The notes: a model not told the origin generated them from the letters alone. Positions 30,717-40,298 are shown, counted from the first letter of the stretch. The stretch is 49,828 bases of DNA from Puerhibacterium puerhi (GCF_009846865.1 NZ_WUWN01000024.1:1-49828), one strand, 5' to 3'. Made by a program: numbers and translations.

Positions 30717-32801
30717 ATGGCGCAGGACGGCACGCAGCTTCCGCCCCTGCCGACGGTCGCCGCCGGCGACGTCTCCGAGTTCGCGGTGCAGGCGGCGCAG
30801 ATCGGCACGTTCGACTGGGACTTCCGCACGGGCCTGCTGCACTGGGACCGGCGGCTGCTCGAGATGTTCGGGTACGACGACGGCGCGTTCGACGGCACGA
30901 TCGAGAGCTTCCTGCGCCGCGTGCACCCGGACGACGTCGCCCGCGTCGCGGACGCCCTGCAGCGCGCGCGGGACACCTGCGGCGAGTACGCCCCGGAGTT
31001 CCGCAGCCTCCTGCCGGACGGCACGTCGCGCTGGATCTGGGCGCGCGGCCGCGCGATCCCGGGCGAGGACGGCCGCGCGGTCCGGCTCATCGGCGCTGCC
31101 TACGACGCCACCGCGACGCAGGAGAGCCAGGCCCGGGTCGAGCGGGTGCTCGAGGCCATGCCGTCGGCGTTCTTCTTCCTCGACCACGCCTGGCGCTTCA
31201 CCTACGTCAACGCCGAGGCCGAGCGCATCCTGGCGAGCACGCGCGACCGGCTCGTCGGCGGCACGGTGTGGGACCTGTTCCCCGCGGCGCTCGGGTCGGA
31301 CTTCGAGCGGCACTACCGCCGCGCCATGGACACCGGGGAGCCGGTGCGGTTCGAGGAGTACTACCCCGCCCCGCTCGACCGCTGGTACGAGGTGCGGGCG
31401 TGGCCCAGCCCCGACGGCCTGTCGGTGTACTTCCTCGACATCACCGACCGGCGCCAGGACCAGGACCGCCTCGCCCAGGCCGCGCAGCGCGCCGACCTGG
31501 CCTCGCGGGTGAGCGAGGAGCTGACCGAGACCCTCGACGTCGAGCACGCGGTGGCCCGGCTCGCCCAGCTCGTGGTGCCGTCCCTCGCCGACTGGTGCCT
31601 GGTCGGCCTCGTGGAGGAGGACGACGGCACGCCGCACGGCAGGCGGCTGCACGACATCACGTCGTGGCGGATCGACGAGCACGCCCGGCACATGCACGAG
31701 ATCGGCGCCTGGCACGTCGACGAGCGCCTGCGCTCCCTGGTCGAGCGGTTCGCGACCGTCCGCCTGGACCACCTGAAGGGCGAGTCGTACCTGCAGCGCG
31801 CGATGGCGTCCGGCGCCCCCGTGACGGTCGACCGCCCCGCCTCCCGGTCGCTGCAGTCCGTGCTGCAGCCCGGCGAGGCCCACGACCTGGTCGCCCGCCT
31901 CGCCCCGGAGACCGGCACGGTGCTGCCGCTGCGGGCGCGCGGGCGCACCGTGGGCGCGCTGAGCCTGTTCCGCGGCGCCGGCCGCGAACCGCTGACGGCC
32001 GAGGAGCTGGTCACCGCCCAGGACGTCGCGCGCCGGGCCGCCCTGGCCCTGGACAACGCCCGGCTGTACCGCGAGCAGCGGCACGTGGCGGAGGGGTTCC
32101 AGCGGTCGCTGCTGTCGGCCCCCGTCCAGCCCGAGCACCTGCAGATCGCCGTGCGCTACCACCCCGCCGCGCAGGTGGCGCAGGTGGGCGGCGACTGGTA
32201 CGACGCGTTCGCCCAGCCCGACGGCGGCACCGTCGTCGTCATCGGCGACGTCGTGGGCCACGACCTGGCCGCCGCCGTCACCATGAGCCACGTGCGCTCG
32301 GCGCTGCGCAGCATCGCCGTGACCACCGGCGCCGGCCCCGCCCGCCTGCTGACGCAGGTCGACCGGGCCCTGCGGACGCTGCGGTCGGACGCGATCGCCA
32401 CCGCCGTCGTGGCGCGGCTCGAGCCGATGCCGGACGGCGGCACGCGGCTGCGCTGGTCGAGCGCCGGGCACCCCCCGCCGATGCTGGTCGAGGCGGGCGG
32501 CGGCGCCGTCACGCCGCTGGTCGCGAGCCGGCCCGACGCGCTGCTGGGGATCATGCCGGACAGCGAGCGCCACGAGGGCTCCGTGGCGCTCGTCCCCGGC
32601 TCCACCGTCGTGCTCTACACCGACGGGCTCGTCGAGCGCCGCGACCAGCACCTGCGCACGGGCATGGACCGGCTGGCGCAGGCCCTCGGCGACCTCGCCG
32701 GGCTGGAGCTCGACGAGCTGTGCGACGAGGTCGTGGCGCGGATGGTGCCGGAGCACCCGGCCGACGACGTCGCGCTGGTGGCGGTGCGGCTGCGGGCGTA
32801 G
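30717..32801 (+). CDS. PAS-PAS-GAF-SpoIIE (PP2C) phosphatase
   Basis: A 694-residue sensor phosphatase. First PAS domain at about residues 25-135 (GTFDWDFRTGLLHWDRRLLEMFGYDD, with PAC segment WIWARGRAI), second PAS at about 140-250 (LEAMPSAFFFLDHAWRFTYVNAEAERI), GAF at about 280-440, then a SpoIIE/PP2C domain at about 465-694. The metal-binding residues are visible in VGGDWYDAF (about 489-497), IGDVVGHDLAAAVTM and near the end PADDVALV. Such proteins dephosphorylate anti-sigma-factor antagonists and so control alternative sigma factors. No partner kinase or antagonist lies nearby. SD GAGGAGAGGG supports ATG 30717. Confidence 0.9.
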   Translation: MAQDGTQLPPLPTVAAGDVSEFAVQAAQIGTFDWDFRTGLLHWDRRLLEMFGYDDGAFDGTIESFLRRVHPDDVARVADALQRARDTCGEYAPEFRSLLPDGTSRWIWARGRAIPGEDGRAVRLIGAAYDATATQESQARVERVLEAMPSAFFFLDHAWRFTYVNAEAERILASTRDRLVGGTVWDLFPAALGSDFERHYRRAMDTGEPVRFEEYYPAPLDRWYEVRAWPSPDGLSVYFLDITDRRQDQDRLAQAAQRADLASRVSEELTETLDVEHAVARLAQLVVPSLADWCLVGLVEEDDGTPHGRRLHDITSWRIDEHARHMHEIGAWHVDERLRSLVERFATVRLDHLKGESYLQRAMASGAPVTVDRPASRSLQSVLQPGEAHDLVARLAPETGTVLPLRARGRTVGALSLFRGAGREPLTAEELVTAQDVARRAALALDNARLYREQRHVAEGFQRSLLSAPVQPEHLQIAVRYHPAAQVAQVGGDWYDAFAQPDGGTVVVIGDVVGHDLAAAVTMSHVRSALRSIAVTTGAGPARLLTQVDRALRTLRSDAIATAVVARLEPMPDGGTRLRWSSAGHPPPMLVEAGGGAVTPLVASRPDALLGIMPDSERHEGSVALVPGSTVVLYTDGLVERRDQHLRTGMDRLAQALGDLAGLELDELCDEVVARMVPEHPADDVALVAVRLRA

Positions 32802-32840
32802 CCGGTTGCGGCGCAGCCCGCGGCGTGGGGACCATCCCGG

Positions 32841-34070
32841 ATGACGCGCGACTCCCGCGACCACGACATCGTGGTCTTCGGCACCAGCGGATTCGTCGGG
32901 CGGCTGGTCGCCGCGCACCTGGCCGAGCACGCGCCGGACGACGCCTGCATCGCCCTCGCGGGGCGGTCGCGGGAGAAGGTCGAGCGGGCGCGCGCCGAGC
33001 TGCCTGCGCGGGGGCGCGGGTGGCCGCTGCTGGTGGCGGACGCGTCCGACCCGGCGTCGCTCGCGGCGATGACGAGCTCCGCGCGCGTCGTCGTCAGCGC
33101 CGTGGGGCCGTACCTGCGCCGCGGGCTGCCGGTGGTGGAGGCCTGCGCACGGGCGGGGACGCACTACGCGGACCTCACCGGCGAGGTGCCGTTCGTCCGC
33201 CAGGCGATCGACCGGTACGACGCGGTCGCGCGGGCGTCCGGGGCGCGGCTGGTGCACTGCTGCGGGTACGACTCGGTCCCGTCCGACCTGGCCGTGCTGA
33301 CCCTGCACCGGCGCGTCGAGGCCGCCGGTGCCGGCCCGCTCGGCCGCGTGCTGGCCGTGGCCTCGGCGCGCGGCGGCGTGAGCGGCGGGACGGTCGCGTC
33401 GATGCGCGGCGTCGTCGAGCTCGGCGCGGGCGACCCGTCGGTGCGGCGGCTGCTCGCCGACCCCTTCGCGCTCAGCCCGGACCGCGCTGCTGAGCCGGAC
33501 GTGTCCCAGCCGTCGGACTTCCTGGGTCCGAGCCTTCTCGTCGACGGCCGGTGGACCGCGCCCTTCCCGATGGCGTCGGTCAACACCCGCGTGGTGCGGC
33601 GGTCCAACGCGCTGCAGGGCTGGGCCTACGGGCGGGGGCTGCGGTACGGGGAGGTCGTGGGGGTGGGCCGCGGGGTCGGCGGGGCGCTCGGGGCGTTCGG
33701 GCTCACCGCCGGGATGGGCGTCGCGGCGGCGGCGTTCGCCGTGCCGCCCGCTCGGGCGCTGCTGGACCGGGTGCTGCCCGACGCCGGGAGCGGGCCCGAC
33801 GAGGAGGCGCGCCGTGCCGGGTGGTTCCGGACGGAGCTTCGGGCCGTGACGGCAGCCGGGGAGCGCTACGAGGCCGTCGCGGCGGGGTCGGGCGACCCGG
33901 GGTACGCGGCGACCGCCATGATGCTCGGGGAGTCGGCGCTCGCGCTGGCGTTCGACGAGGAGCGGCTGCCGGACAGAGCGGGGTCGCTGACGCCGGCCAC
34001 CGGGATCGGGGACGTGCTGGTCGAGCGGCTGCGGGCTGCGGGCCACACGTACGAGGCGGCGCCGCGCTGA
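32841..34070 (+). CDS. Saccharopine-dehydrogenase-like / trans-acting enoyl reductase family protein
   Basis: A 409-residue NAD(P)-binding protein: Rossmann start DIVVFGTSGFVGRLVAAHLAEH (residues 9-30), AGRSREKVERA, VVVSAVGPYLRRGLPVVEAC and HYADLTGEVPFV. The C-terminal part has the DVLVERLRAAGHTYEA end seen in mycobacterial Rv2449c/Rv2953-type proteins. One Rv2953 homologue acts as a trans-acting enoyl reductase in phenolic lipid synthesis; most others are uncharacterised and may act on lipids. Start ATG 32841, with no strong SD. Confidence 0.85.
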   Translation: MTRDSRDHDIVVFGTSGFVGRLVAAHLAEHAPDDACIALAGRSREKVERARAELPARGRGWPLLVADASDPASLAAMTSSARVVVSAVGPYLRRGLPVVEACARAGTHYADLTGEVPFVRQAIDRYDAVARASGARLVHCCGYDSVPSDLAVLTLHRRVEAAGAGPLGRVLAVASARGGVSGGTVASMRGVVELGAGDPSVRRLLADPFALSPDRAAEPDVSQPSDFLGPSLLVDGRWTAPFPMASVNTRVVRRSNALQGWAYGRGLRYGEVVGVGRGVGGALGAFGLTAGMGVAAAAFAVPPARALLDRVLPDAGSGPDEEARRAGWFRTELRAVTAAGERYEAVAAGSGDPGYAATAMMLGESALALAFDEERLPDRAGSLTPATGIGDVLVERLRAAGHTYEAAPR

Positions 34071-34121
34071 TCCGTTGGCACCCCGCGGTGGCGGGATGAG
34101 CGGGACGAGACGGCGATGAGG

Positions 34122-34194
34122 TGCGCCTGAAAGGATTCGAACCTTCGACACCCGCTTTAGGAGAGCGGTGCTCTATCCACTGAGCTACAGGCGC
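34122..34194 (-). tRNA. tRNA-Arg (anticodon CCT)
   Basis: A 73-nt cloverleaf on the minus strand. Acceptor stem GCGCCTG / CAGGCGC, D-arm GCTC-AGTGGATA-GAGC, anticodon stem-loop CCGCT-CTCCTAA-AGCGG with anticodon CCT, T-arm GAAGG-TTCGAAT-CCTTT, and discriminator A. CCA is not encoded. It reads AGG codons, which are rare in this GC-rich DNA. Confidence 0.97.
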
Positions 34195-34318
34195 TCGGGC
34201 CGCCCACGAGCAGGCGACCTGCTCCGCCGTCGGGCAGCACCCGGCGACGGACCGCCCACAGCCTAGCGCCCTGCCGGCTCCGCGGGTGAGCCGAGAGCCT
34301 GCTCCCGCCCGCGCGACG

Positions 34319-34399
34319 TCGGCACGTCGTCGCCAGCTCGGCAGCTCGTCGCGAGATCGGCAGCTCAAGGTGCCGACCTGACGACGACCTGCCGAGCTC
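34319..34399. repeat. 19-bp interspersed repeat, three direct and two inverted copies
   Basis: Copies of TCGGCA(C/G)(G/C)TCGTCGC(C/G)AG start at 34319, 34338 and 34357, exactly 19 bases apart. Two more in reverse orientation follow (plus-strand 34369-34376 partial, and 34380-34397). The region lies between the tRNA and the end of the xylR-like gene, where no coding potential is seen. Confidence 0.7.
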
Positions 34400-34450
34400 A
34401 CGCGTCAGGAGTGGAGGGGGCACCGCCACAGGCTCGGGCGCAGCGCGACG

Positions 34451-35656
34451 TCACACCCACGCGGCGGGGTTGGCCAGCACCTCGCGCAGCACCTCGCGCG
34501 CCCCGCCCACGGTCGCGGCGTGCGGCCCGGCCGCAGCTCGCCGCACCGCCACCGGCGAGAACGGCGCGGCCAGCGCCGTCGTCTGCACCGTGTCGGCCAC
34601 GACGCCGCCGAGCCAGTCGTACAGCGCCGTGTAGGCACCGCCGAGCACCACGGTCTCCACGTCCACGAGGTTCACGAACGCCGCGAGCGCCTGCCCCAGC
34701 GCGCGCGCGCCGCGCTCCACCGCGGCCACAGCAGAAGCGTCACCAGCACGCAGCGCCGACACCAGCGCCTCCACCGGCGCGTCGGCGGCCAGCCCCGACT
34801 CGCGCAGCAGCACCTCCTTGCCGGCGTACTGCTCCAGGCAGCCGTGGTTGCCGCACGAGCAGCGCGGCCCGGCCGGGTCGACGACGACGTGGCCGATCTC
34901 GCCGTTCCAGCCCCGCTCCCCCAGGAACAGCCGGCGGTCGACGACGATGCCGGCGCCGATGCCGACGTCGGCGGAGACGTAGAGGAACGACGGCGGCACG
35001 TCGCCGGCGAGCTCGGCGGCGGCGGCGAGCTTGGCCTCGTTGGCCACCTCGACCGGCAGCGGCTCGCCGTCGCGGGTGCGCAGCCCGAGCGGCGGCACGG
35101 GGTCGATCGAGGACCAGCCGAGGTTGGGTGCCACCTGCAGCAGGCCGGTGCGGGCGTCGACCAGGCCGGGCAGCGCCAGCCGCGCCCCGGCCACGCGCAT
35201 GCCCGCGCCCTCGGCGTCGTCGAGCACCTTGCGCGCGAGCGCGCCGAGCCGCGGCAGCACGACGTCGGGGTCGCTGTCGTGGAACGAGCCCGGCTCCACG
35301 CGCTGCTCGACCACCTGCCCGGCGAGGTCCAGCACGGTGACGCCGAGGTAGTCGACGTTCACCTCGAGCCCGAGCCCGACGACGGTGCGCGCCGCCGGTT
35401 GCAGCGGCACCGCGGGGCGGCCGGCGCGCTGGGCGGCGACGGGCGGCAGCTCGGCCACGAGCCCGCCGGCCACCAGCCGGTCCACCAGCGTCGACACGGT
35501 GGCCCGCGCCAGCCCGGTCGCGGCGGCCACGTCGGCGCGCGAGAGTGGCTCGGGCGCGTCGAACACCGCGCGGGCGACGAGCCGGAGGTTGCGCTCGCGC
35601 AGCGTGTGCTGACGCGCGGCGGCCCCGCGGGCGGTCGTCGTCGGCTCGGCGGTCAT
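34451..35656 (-). CDS. xylR: ROK-family repressor (XylR-like)
   Basis: A 401-residue ROK repressor. The N-terminal helix-turn-helix (about residues 25-65) reads PLSRADVAAATGLARATVSTLVDRLV. The sugar-binding ROK domain has VANEAKLAAAAEL, the YVSADVGIGAGIVVDRRLFLG stretch, GWNGEIGHVVVDP, and the zinc motif CSCGNHGCLEQY. ATG 35656 has TACAGT six bases upstream (leaderless type). It is divergent from xylA with shared regulatory DNA, so it is expected to repress xylA-xylB and be released by xylose. Confidence 0.88.
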   Translation of the reverse strand: MTAEPTTTARGAAARQHTLRERNLRLVARAVFDAPEPLSRADVAAATGLARATVSTLVDRLVAGGLVAELPPVAAQRAGRPAVPLQPAARTVVGLGLEVNVDYLGVTVLDLAGQVVEQRVEPGSFHDSDPDVVLPRLGALARKVLDDAEGAGMRVAGARLALPGLVDARTGLLQVAPNLGWSSIDPVPPLGLRTRDGEPLPVEVANEAKLAAAAELAGDVPPSFLYVSADVGIGAGIVVDRRLFLGERGWNGEIGHVVVDPAGPRCSCGNHGCLEQYAGKEVLLRESGLAADAPVEALVSALRAGDASAVAAVERGARALGQALAAFVNLVDVETVVLGGAYTALYDWLGGVVADTVQTTALAAPFSPVAVRRAAAGPHAATVGGAREVLREVLANPAAWV

Positions 35657-35659
35657 GGC

Positions 35660-35687
35660 TTGACTGTAGCCGAGCGCCGGGTAATAG
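35660..35687 (+). promoter_or_regulatory. xylA promoter TTGACT-N16-TAATAG
   Basis: -35 TTGACT (35660-35665), -10 TAATAG (35682-35687). The -35 overlaps the minus-strand -10 of xylR (TACAGT, 35663-35668), so the two promoters share bases. Confidence 0.65.
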
Positions 35688-35704
35688 TTCAGCCATCCAA
35701 CAAA
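35685..35704. promoter_or_regulatory. Candidate XylR operator
   Basis: TAGTTCA (35685-35691), six bases, CAACAAA (35698-35704): imperfect inverted arms of the TTGTT/AACAA type used by ROK repressors, covering the xylA -10 and start site. Confidence 0.55.
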
Positions 35705-35753
35705 TGGCCGCGCCGGAGCGGCACGGCCACGACGACTCGACGAGGAGACCACC

Positions 35754-36920
35754 GTGAGCGACATCAAGTACTCGTTCGGCCTGTGGACCGTGGGCTGGCC
35801 CGCGAACGACCCGTTCGGCACCGCGACCCGTCCGGACCTGGACCCCGCCGAGTCGATCCGCAAGCTCGCCGAGCTGGGCGCGTGGGGCTTCACGTACCAC
35901 GACAACGACGTGTTCCCCTTCGGCGCCGACGAGTCGGTGCGCCAGAAGAACATCGACGCGGTGAAGAAGGCGGCCGAGGAGTCCGGCCTCGTCTGCGAGA
36001 TGGTCACCACCAACACCTTCACCCACCCGGTGTTCAAGGACGGCGCGTTCACCTCGAACAACCGCGACGTGCGCCGCTTCGGCCTCAAGAAGGTGCTGCG
36101 CAGCGTCGACAACGCCGCCGAGATGGGCGCCTCCACGTTCGTCATGTGGGGCGGCCGCGAGGGCACGGAGTACGACAACTCCAAGGACCTCATCTCGGCG
36201 CACGCCCGCTACGCCGAGGGCATCGACACCGTCGCCGCCTACATCAAGGAGAAGGGCTACGACCTGCGCATCGGCCTCGAGCCGAAGCCGAACGAGCCCC
36301 GCGGCGACATCTTCCTGCCGACGATCGGCCACGCCATCGCGCTGATCAACACGCTCGACAACGGCGACATCGTGGGCCTCAACCCGGAGACGGGCCACGA
36401 GCAGATGGCCGGCCTCAACTACACGCACGGCATCGCGCTGGCGCTGTACTGCGGCAAGCTCTTCCACATCGACCTCAACGGCCAGCACGGCCCGAAGTAC
36501 GACCAGGACCTGGTGTTCGGCCACGGCGACCTGCTCTCGGCCTTCTTCACGGTCGACCTGCTCGAGAACGGCGCCCCCAACGGCGGCCCGCGCTACGAGG
36601 GCCCGCGCCACTTCGACTACAAGCCGTCGCGCACCGAGTACCTCGACGGCGTGTGGGAGTCGGCCAAGGCCAACATGGAGACCTACGACATGCTCGCGGC
36701 CAAGGCCAAGGCCTACCGCGAGGACCCGGAGGTCCAGGCCGCGTTCGAGCACGCCGGCATCTTCGAGCTCGGCCAGTCGACGCTGGCCGAGGGCGAGTCG
36801 TTCGACGCGTTCCTGGCCGACTCCTCGGTGGACGCCGACTTCGACATCGACGCCGCCGCCGAGCGCGACTACGGCCTGGTGCGCCTGCACCAGCTCGCGC
36901 TCAAGCACCTCATCGGCTGA
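35754..36920 (+). CDS. xylA: Xylose isomerase
   Basis: A 388-residue class I (actinobacterial-type) xylose isomerase converting D-xylose to D-xylulose. Start motif [17 protein letters not shown], catalytic His in [11 protein letters not shown] (about residue 53), [12 protein letters not shown], metal ligands in [24 protein letters not shown] and [24 protein letters not shown]. Length is normal (about 385-395). GTG 35754 has SD GAGGAGA. Divergent from the ROK repressor and followed by xylB. Confidence 0.97.
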   Translation: MSDIKYSFGLWTVGWPANDPFGTATRPDLDPAESIRKLAELGAWGFTYHDNDVFPFGADESVRQKNIDAVKKAAEESGLVCEMVTTNTFTHPVFKDGAFTSNNRDVRRFGLKKVLRSVDNAAEMGASTFVMWGGREGTEYDNSKDLISAHARYAEGIDTVAAYIKEKGYDLRIGLEPKPNEPRGDIFLPTIGHAIALINTLDNGDIVGLNPETGHEQMAGLNYTHGIALALYCGKLFHIDLNGQHGPKYDQDLVFGHGDLLSAFFTVDLLENGAPNGGPRYEGPRHFDYKPSRTEYLDGVWESAKANMETYDMLAAKAKAYREDPEVQAAFEHAGIFELGQSTLAEGESFDAFLADSSVDADFDIDAAAERDYGLVRLHQLALKHLIG

Positions 36921-36940
36921 GCCGAAGCAGTCCCCTGCCG

Positions 36941-36994
36941 GTGGGCGGGGTCCCGTGGCCGCGTTGCTCGCGTGGCCGCCGGGGCCCCGCCCAC
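36941..36994 (+). terminator. Large hairpin between xylA and xylB
   Basis: Ten-bp outer stem GTGGGCGGGG (36941-36950) / CCCCGCCCAC (36985-36994), with a further inner stem GGCCGCG / CGCG-T-GGCC. No U-run, so it may cause partial termination or protect the xylA message, giving more XylA than XylB. Confidence 0.55.
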
Positions 36995-37055
36995 GACGGC
37001 GTTCCCCCTCCCTCGTCGTCCGGGCCCCGCCCCGCCCCCTCCGAAGGAAGCAACG

Positions 37056-38597
37056 ATGCCCCTCGTCGCCGGCGTGGACTCCTCCACGCAGTCCTGCAAG
37101 ATCGTCGTCCGCGACGCCGACACCGGACGGCTGGTCCGCAGCGGCTCCGCGAAGCACCCCGACGGCACCGAGGTCGACCCGCAGCACTGGTGGGACGCGT
37201 TCGGCGAGGCGGCCCGCGCCGCCGGCGGCCTGGACGACGTGGCCGCGATCGCCGTCGGCGGCCAGCAGCACGGGCTGGTGGCGCTCGACGCCGAGGGCCG
37301 CGTCGTCCGCCCGGCGCTGCTGTGGAACGACACCCGCTCGGCCGGCTCGGCCGAGGACCTGATCCGCGAGCTCGGCGACGGCGACCGCGAGGCCGGCGCC
37401 CAGCGCTGGGCCGACGCCGTCGGGTCGGTGCTCGTGGCATCCCTGACCGTCACCAAGCTGCGCTGGGTGCGCGACAACGAGCCGGAGAACGCCGCGCGCA
37501 TCGCCGCCGTGGCGCTCCCACACGACTGGCTGAGCTGGCGCATCGCCGGCTACGGCCCCGCCGGCGACCCGAGCGCGCCGCTCGGCCCGCAGCTCGACAA
37601 GCTCTTCACCGACCGCTCCGACGCGTCCGGCACCGGGTACTACGACGCCGACGCCGCGGCGTCCGACGGCGGCGCGGCTGGCGCGGACGGCGCGGACGGC
37701 GCGGACGAGGGCGTCGGCGCCTACCGCCGCGACCTGCTGCGCCTCGCGCTGGGCCGCGACGACGTCGTGCTGCCGCGCGTCCTCGCGCCGACCGAGGCCG
37801 GCGGCGTCGCGCACGCGTCGGTCGCGGGCGCCGACGTCGAGGGCGGCGCTCTCATCGGCCCGGGCGCCGGCGACAACGCCGGGGCGTCGCTGGGCCTGGG
37901 CATGCGCCCGGGCGACATCGCCATCTCCATCGGTACCTCCGGCGTGGTGTCCGCCGTCGCGCCGACCCGCACCGCCGACGGCTCCGGCGCCATCAACGGG
38001 TTCGCCGACGCCACCGGCAACTCGCTGATGCTCGCGGTGACCCTCAACGCCGCCCGCGTGCTCGACGCCGCCCGCACCGTGCTCGACGTCGAGTTCGACG
38101 AGCTGGCCCGCCTCGCGCTGGCCGCCCCGCCCGGGGCCGACGGCCTCGTGCTCGTGCCCTACCTCGAGGGCGAGCGCACCCCCAACCGCCCGGACGCCAC
38201 CGGCACGCTGCACGGGATCCGCCTGAAGACCTCGACCCGCGAGCACCTGGCCCGCGCCTACGTCGAGGGCATGCTCTGCGGCCTGGCCGACGGGCTCGAC
38301 GCGCTGCGCGCGCTGGACGTGCCGATCGAGCGGGTCATGCTCATCGGCGGCGCGGCGCAGTCGCCGGCCGTGCAGCAGATCGCGCCGCAGGTGTTCGGCG
38401 TCTCCATCGCCGTGCCGGAGCCCGGCGAGTACGTGGCCGACGGCGCCGCCCGCCAGGCCGCGTGGGTGCTCGCCGCCGCGCGCGCCGGCGAGGCCGTCGA
38501 TGCGCCGGAGTGGTCGACGACGGTCGCCACCACGCTCGACGCCGACCCGCAGCCGGAGATCCGCGAGCAGTACGCGGCGGTGCGCGACCTCGTCTGA
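37056..38597 (+). CDS. xylB: Xylulokinase
   Basis: A 513-residue FGGY-family kinase phosphorylating D-xylulose. The N-terminal phosphate loop is [14 protein letters not shown] (residues 5-18), then [20 protein letters not shown], and in the C-terminal lobe [11 protein letters not shown] and [13 protein letters not shown]. An Ala/Asp/Gly tandem insertion ([14 protein letters not shown], about residues 207-220) is unusual and probably a surface loop. SD GAAGGAAG precedes ATG 37056. Completes the xylose pathway with xylA. Confidence 0.95.
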   Translation: MPLVAGVDSSTQSCKIVVRDADTGRLVRSGSAKHPDGTEVDPQHWWDAFGEAARAAGGLDDVAAIAVGGQQHGLVALDAEGRVVRPALLWNDTRSAGSAEDLIRELGDGDREAGAQRWADAVGSVLVASLTVTKLRWVRDNEPENAARIAAVALPHDWLSWRIAGYGPAGDPSAPLGPQLDKLFTDRSDASGTGYYDADAAASDGGAAGADGADGADEGVGAYRRDLLRLALGRDDVVLPRVLAPTEAGGVAHASVAGADVEGGALIGPGAGDNAGASLGLGMRPGDIAISIGTSGVVSAVAPTRTADGSGAINGFADATGNSLMLAVTLNAARVLDAARTVLDVEFDELARLALAAPPGADGLVLVPYLEGERTPNRPDATGTLHGIRLKTSTREHLARAYVEGMLCGLADGLDALRALDVPIERVMLIGGAAQSPAVQQIAPQVFGVSIAVPEPGEYVADGAARQAAWVLAAARAGEAVDAPEWSTTVATTLDADPQPEIREQYAAVRDLV

Positions 38598-38620
38598 CGC
38601 GGCTCGCCACCGCCCAACGA

Positions 38621-38852
38621 CGCCGAGATAGAGAGGCCCCCTCGCGAGATAGAGAGGGCGTCCGCCGAGACCTGAGTTGTGGTTGCCTCCGAGGCCTCGG
38701 AGGCAACCACAACTCAGGTCTCGGCGTTCACGGACCGGCGACCTCGGCGCGGGGCCGACTACTTCGGGACAAGGCTCTCTACCTCGGGCGGAGAGCTCTC
38801 TATCTCGGCGCTCGGGCTCTCTATCTCGGCGCGCGGGGTCTCTATCTCGGCG
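38621..38852. repeat. Inverted 15-bp repeat cluster around a 64-bp palindrome
   Basis: Two copies of CGCCGAGATAGAGAG on the left (38621-38635; 38643-38656 imperfect) and four reverse-complement copies on the right (CTCTCTATCTCGGCG at 38796-38810 and 38817-38831, variants at 38775-38790 and 38839-38852). Between them is a perfect 64-bp palindrome. The last copy abuts the folA stop codon. The region lies between the convergent ends of xylB and folA. Confidence 0.85.
38663..38726. repeat. Perfect 64-bp palindrome
   Basis: Left arm 38663-38694 (CGCCGAGACCTGAGTTGTGG then TTGCCTCCGAGG), right arm 38695-38726 its exact reverse complement, no loop. Contains CAACCACAACTC, also present at 11755-11766. 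Confidence 0.92.
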
Positions 38853-39428
38853 TCAGGGGCGGGCGTAGGTGCGGAACCGGTAGCGCGGCCCGAACGACGA
38901 CGTCTGCCACTCGCCGTCGTCGGCCAGCTCCCACTGCTCCGGGTCGAGCGCCGGGGCGTACGCGTCGCCCTCGACCTCGAGGTCCACCTCGGTGACCACG
39001 CAGCGGTCGGCGCGGCCGAGCGCCTGGGCGTAGACCTGCCCGCCGCCGATCACCCAGACGTCCTCGCCGCCGGGGGCGTCCTCGGCGGCCGCCAGCGCCT
39101 CCTCGAGCGAGGTCACGACCACCAGCCGCGGCCCGGCGGGCGCCAGCACCCGCACGGTCGCGTCGGGGTCCGCGGGCGCCGGCGGCCGGACCGGCTCGAC
39201 GACGGGCCGCGAGCCGCGCGTGACCACCACGTTGGTTCGCCCGGGCAGGGGCCTGTTCTTCGCCGGCAGGGACTCCCACGTCAGCCGCCCCATCACCACG
39301 GGGTGCCCGGACGTCGTGCGCTTGAAGTGCGCGAAGTCCTCCGGCACACGCCACGGGATGGCGCCGCCCGCGCCGATCACGGCACGCCCCTCGGCGTCGT
39401 GCGCCTGGGCCCAGATCAGTCCGATCAC
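38853..39428 (-). CDS. folA: Dihydrofolate reductase
   Basis: A 191-residue DHFR that makes tetrahydrofolate with NADPH. Start VIGLIWAQA, then [18 protein letters not shown] with the catalytic acid of WRVPED, the conserved [12 protein letters not shown] and [12 protein letters not shown], and [14 protein letters not shown]. An Ala/Pro-rich loop of about 20 residues (near residues 80-100) makes it longer than E. coli DHFR. GTG 39428 lies five bases after the thyA stop, so the two are translated together. Confidence 0.93.
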   Translation of the reverse strand: MIGLIWAQAHDAEGRAVIGAGGAIPWRVPEDFAHFKRTTSGHPVVMGRLTWESLPAKNRPLPGRTNVVVTRGSRPVVEPVRPPAPADPDATVRVLAPAGPRLVVVTSLEEALAAAEDAPGGEDVWVIGGGQVYAQALGRADRCVVTEVDLEVEGDAYAPALDPEQWELADDGEWQTSSFGPRYRFRTYARP

Positions 39429-39433
39429 GCGCG

Positions 39434-40291
39434 TCAGACCGCCACCGGCGCCTTGATGGCGGGGTGGTGCTGGTAGCCAACCACCTGCACGTCCTCGTAG
39501 GCGTAGTCGAGGATGGAGCCGCGCGGGGCGAGCTCGAGGCGGGGGTAGGGGTAGGCGTCGCGGGAGAGCTGCTCGCGCACCTGCTCGAGGTGGTTGTCGT
39601 AGACGTGGCAGTCGCCGCCGGTCCAGACGAACTCGCCGACCTCGAGGCCGGTCTGCTGCGCCACCATGTGCGTCAGGAGCGCGTACGAGGCGATGTTGAA
39701 CGGCACCCCGAGGAACATGTCCGCCGAGCGCTGGTAGAGCTGGCAGCTGAGCCTGCCGTCGGCCACGTAGAACTGGAACAGCAGGTGGCACGGCGGCAGC
39801 GCCATGTTGGAGATCTCCGCGACGTTCCACGCGCTGACGATCAGCCGGCGCGAGTCGGGGTTGGTGCGGATCTGCTCGATCACCTGCTGGATCTGGTCGA
39901 TGTGCCGGCCGTCCGGCGTGGGCCACGAGCGCCACTGCACGCCGTAGACCGGGCCGAGCTCGCCGTCGGCGGAGGCCCACTCGTCCCAGATCGAGACGCC
40001 GTGCTCCTGCAGCCAACGCACGTTGGAGTCGCCGCGCAGGAACCACAGCAGCTCGTACACCACGGACTTCAGGTGCACGCGCTTGGTCGTGATCAGCGGG
40101 AAGCCCTGTGACAGGTCGTAGCGGATCTGCCGGCCGAACACGCTGGTGGTGCCGGTGCCCGTGCGGTCCGACTTGTGCGTGCCGTTCTCCAGCACGTCGC
40201 GCAGCAGGTCCTCGTACGGCGTGGCGACGGCGGCCGTGCCGCCCGTCGCGAGGGTGGCAGGGACCGGGGCCTCGCGCAGCGCGTCGCTCAT
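39434..40291 (-). CDS. thyA: Thymidylate synthase
   Basis: A 285-residue ThyA that methylates dUMP using methylene-THF. The catalytic Cys is in [13 protein letters not shown], the phosphate Arg pair in [13 protein letters not shown], the start is [25 protein letters not shown], and [18 protein letters not shown] is standard. ATG 40291 has TACACT seven bases upstream (leaderless type). Forms an operon with folA, which regenerates its folate product; the cyclo-ligase at 1477 belongs to the same pathway. Confidence 0.96.
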   Translation of the reverse strand: MSDALREAPVPATLATGGTAAVATPYEDLLRDVLENGTHKSDRTGTGTTSVFGRQIRYDLSQGFPLITTKRVHLKSVVYELLWFLRGDSNVRWLQEHGVSIWDEWASADGELGPVYGVQWRSWPTPDGRHIDQIQQVIEQIRTNPDSRRLIVSAWNVAEISNMALPPCHLLFQFYVADGRLSCQLYQRSADMFLGVPFNIASYALLTHMVAQQTGLEVGEFVWTGGDCHVYDNHLEQVREQLSRDAYPYPRLELAPRGSILDYAYEDVQVVGYQHHPAIKAPVAV

Positions 40292-40298
40292 GGCCGCC

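Noticed and set aside
30687-34151. 1154-codon open frame on the minus strand
   Set aside because: Antisense to the phosphatase and saccharopine-dehydrogenase-like genes, which carry clear domains; no family motif in this frame.
34319-34399. Possible attachment site next to the tRNA
   Set aside because: No duplication of the tRNA 3' end and no integrase nearby; the repeats do not match the tRNA.
38621-38852. Possible CRISPR array
   Set aside because: Repeat units are 15 bp, spacers are irregular and partly repetitive, orientation inverts, and there are no cas genes.
34520-38995. 1491-codon open frame on the plus strand
   Set aside because: Runs out of frame through xylR, xylA and xylB; low-complexity translation.
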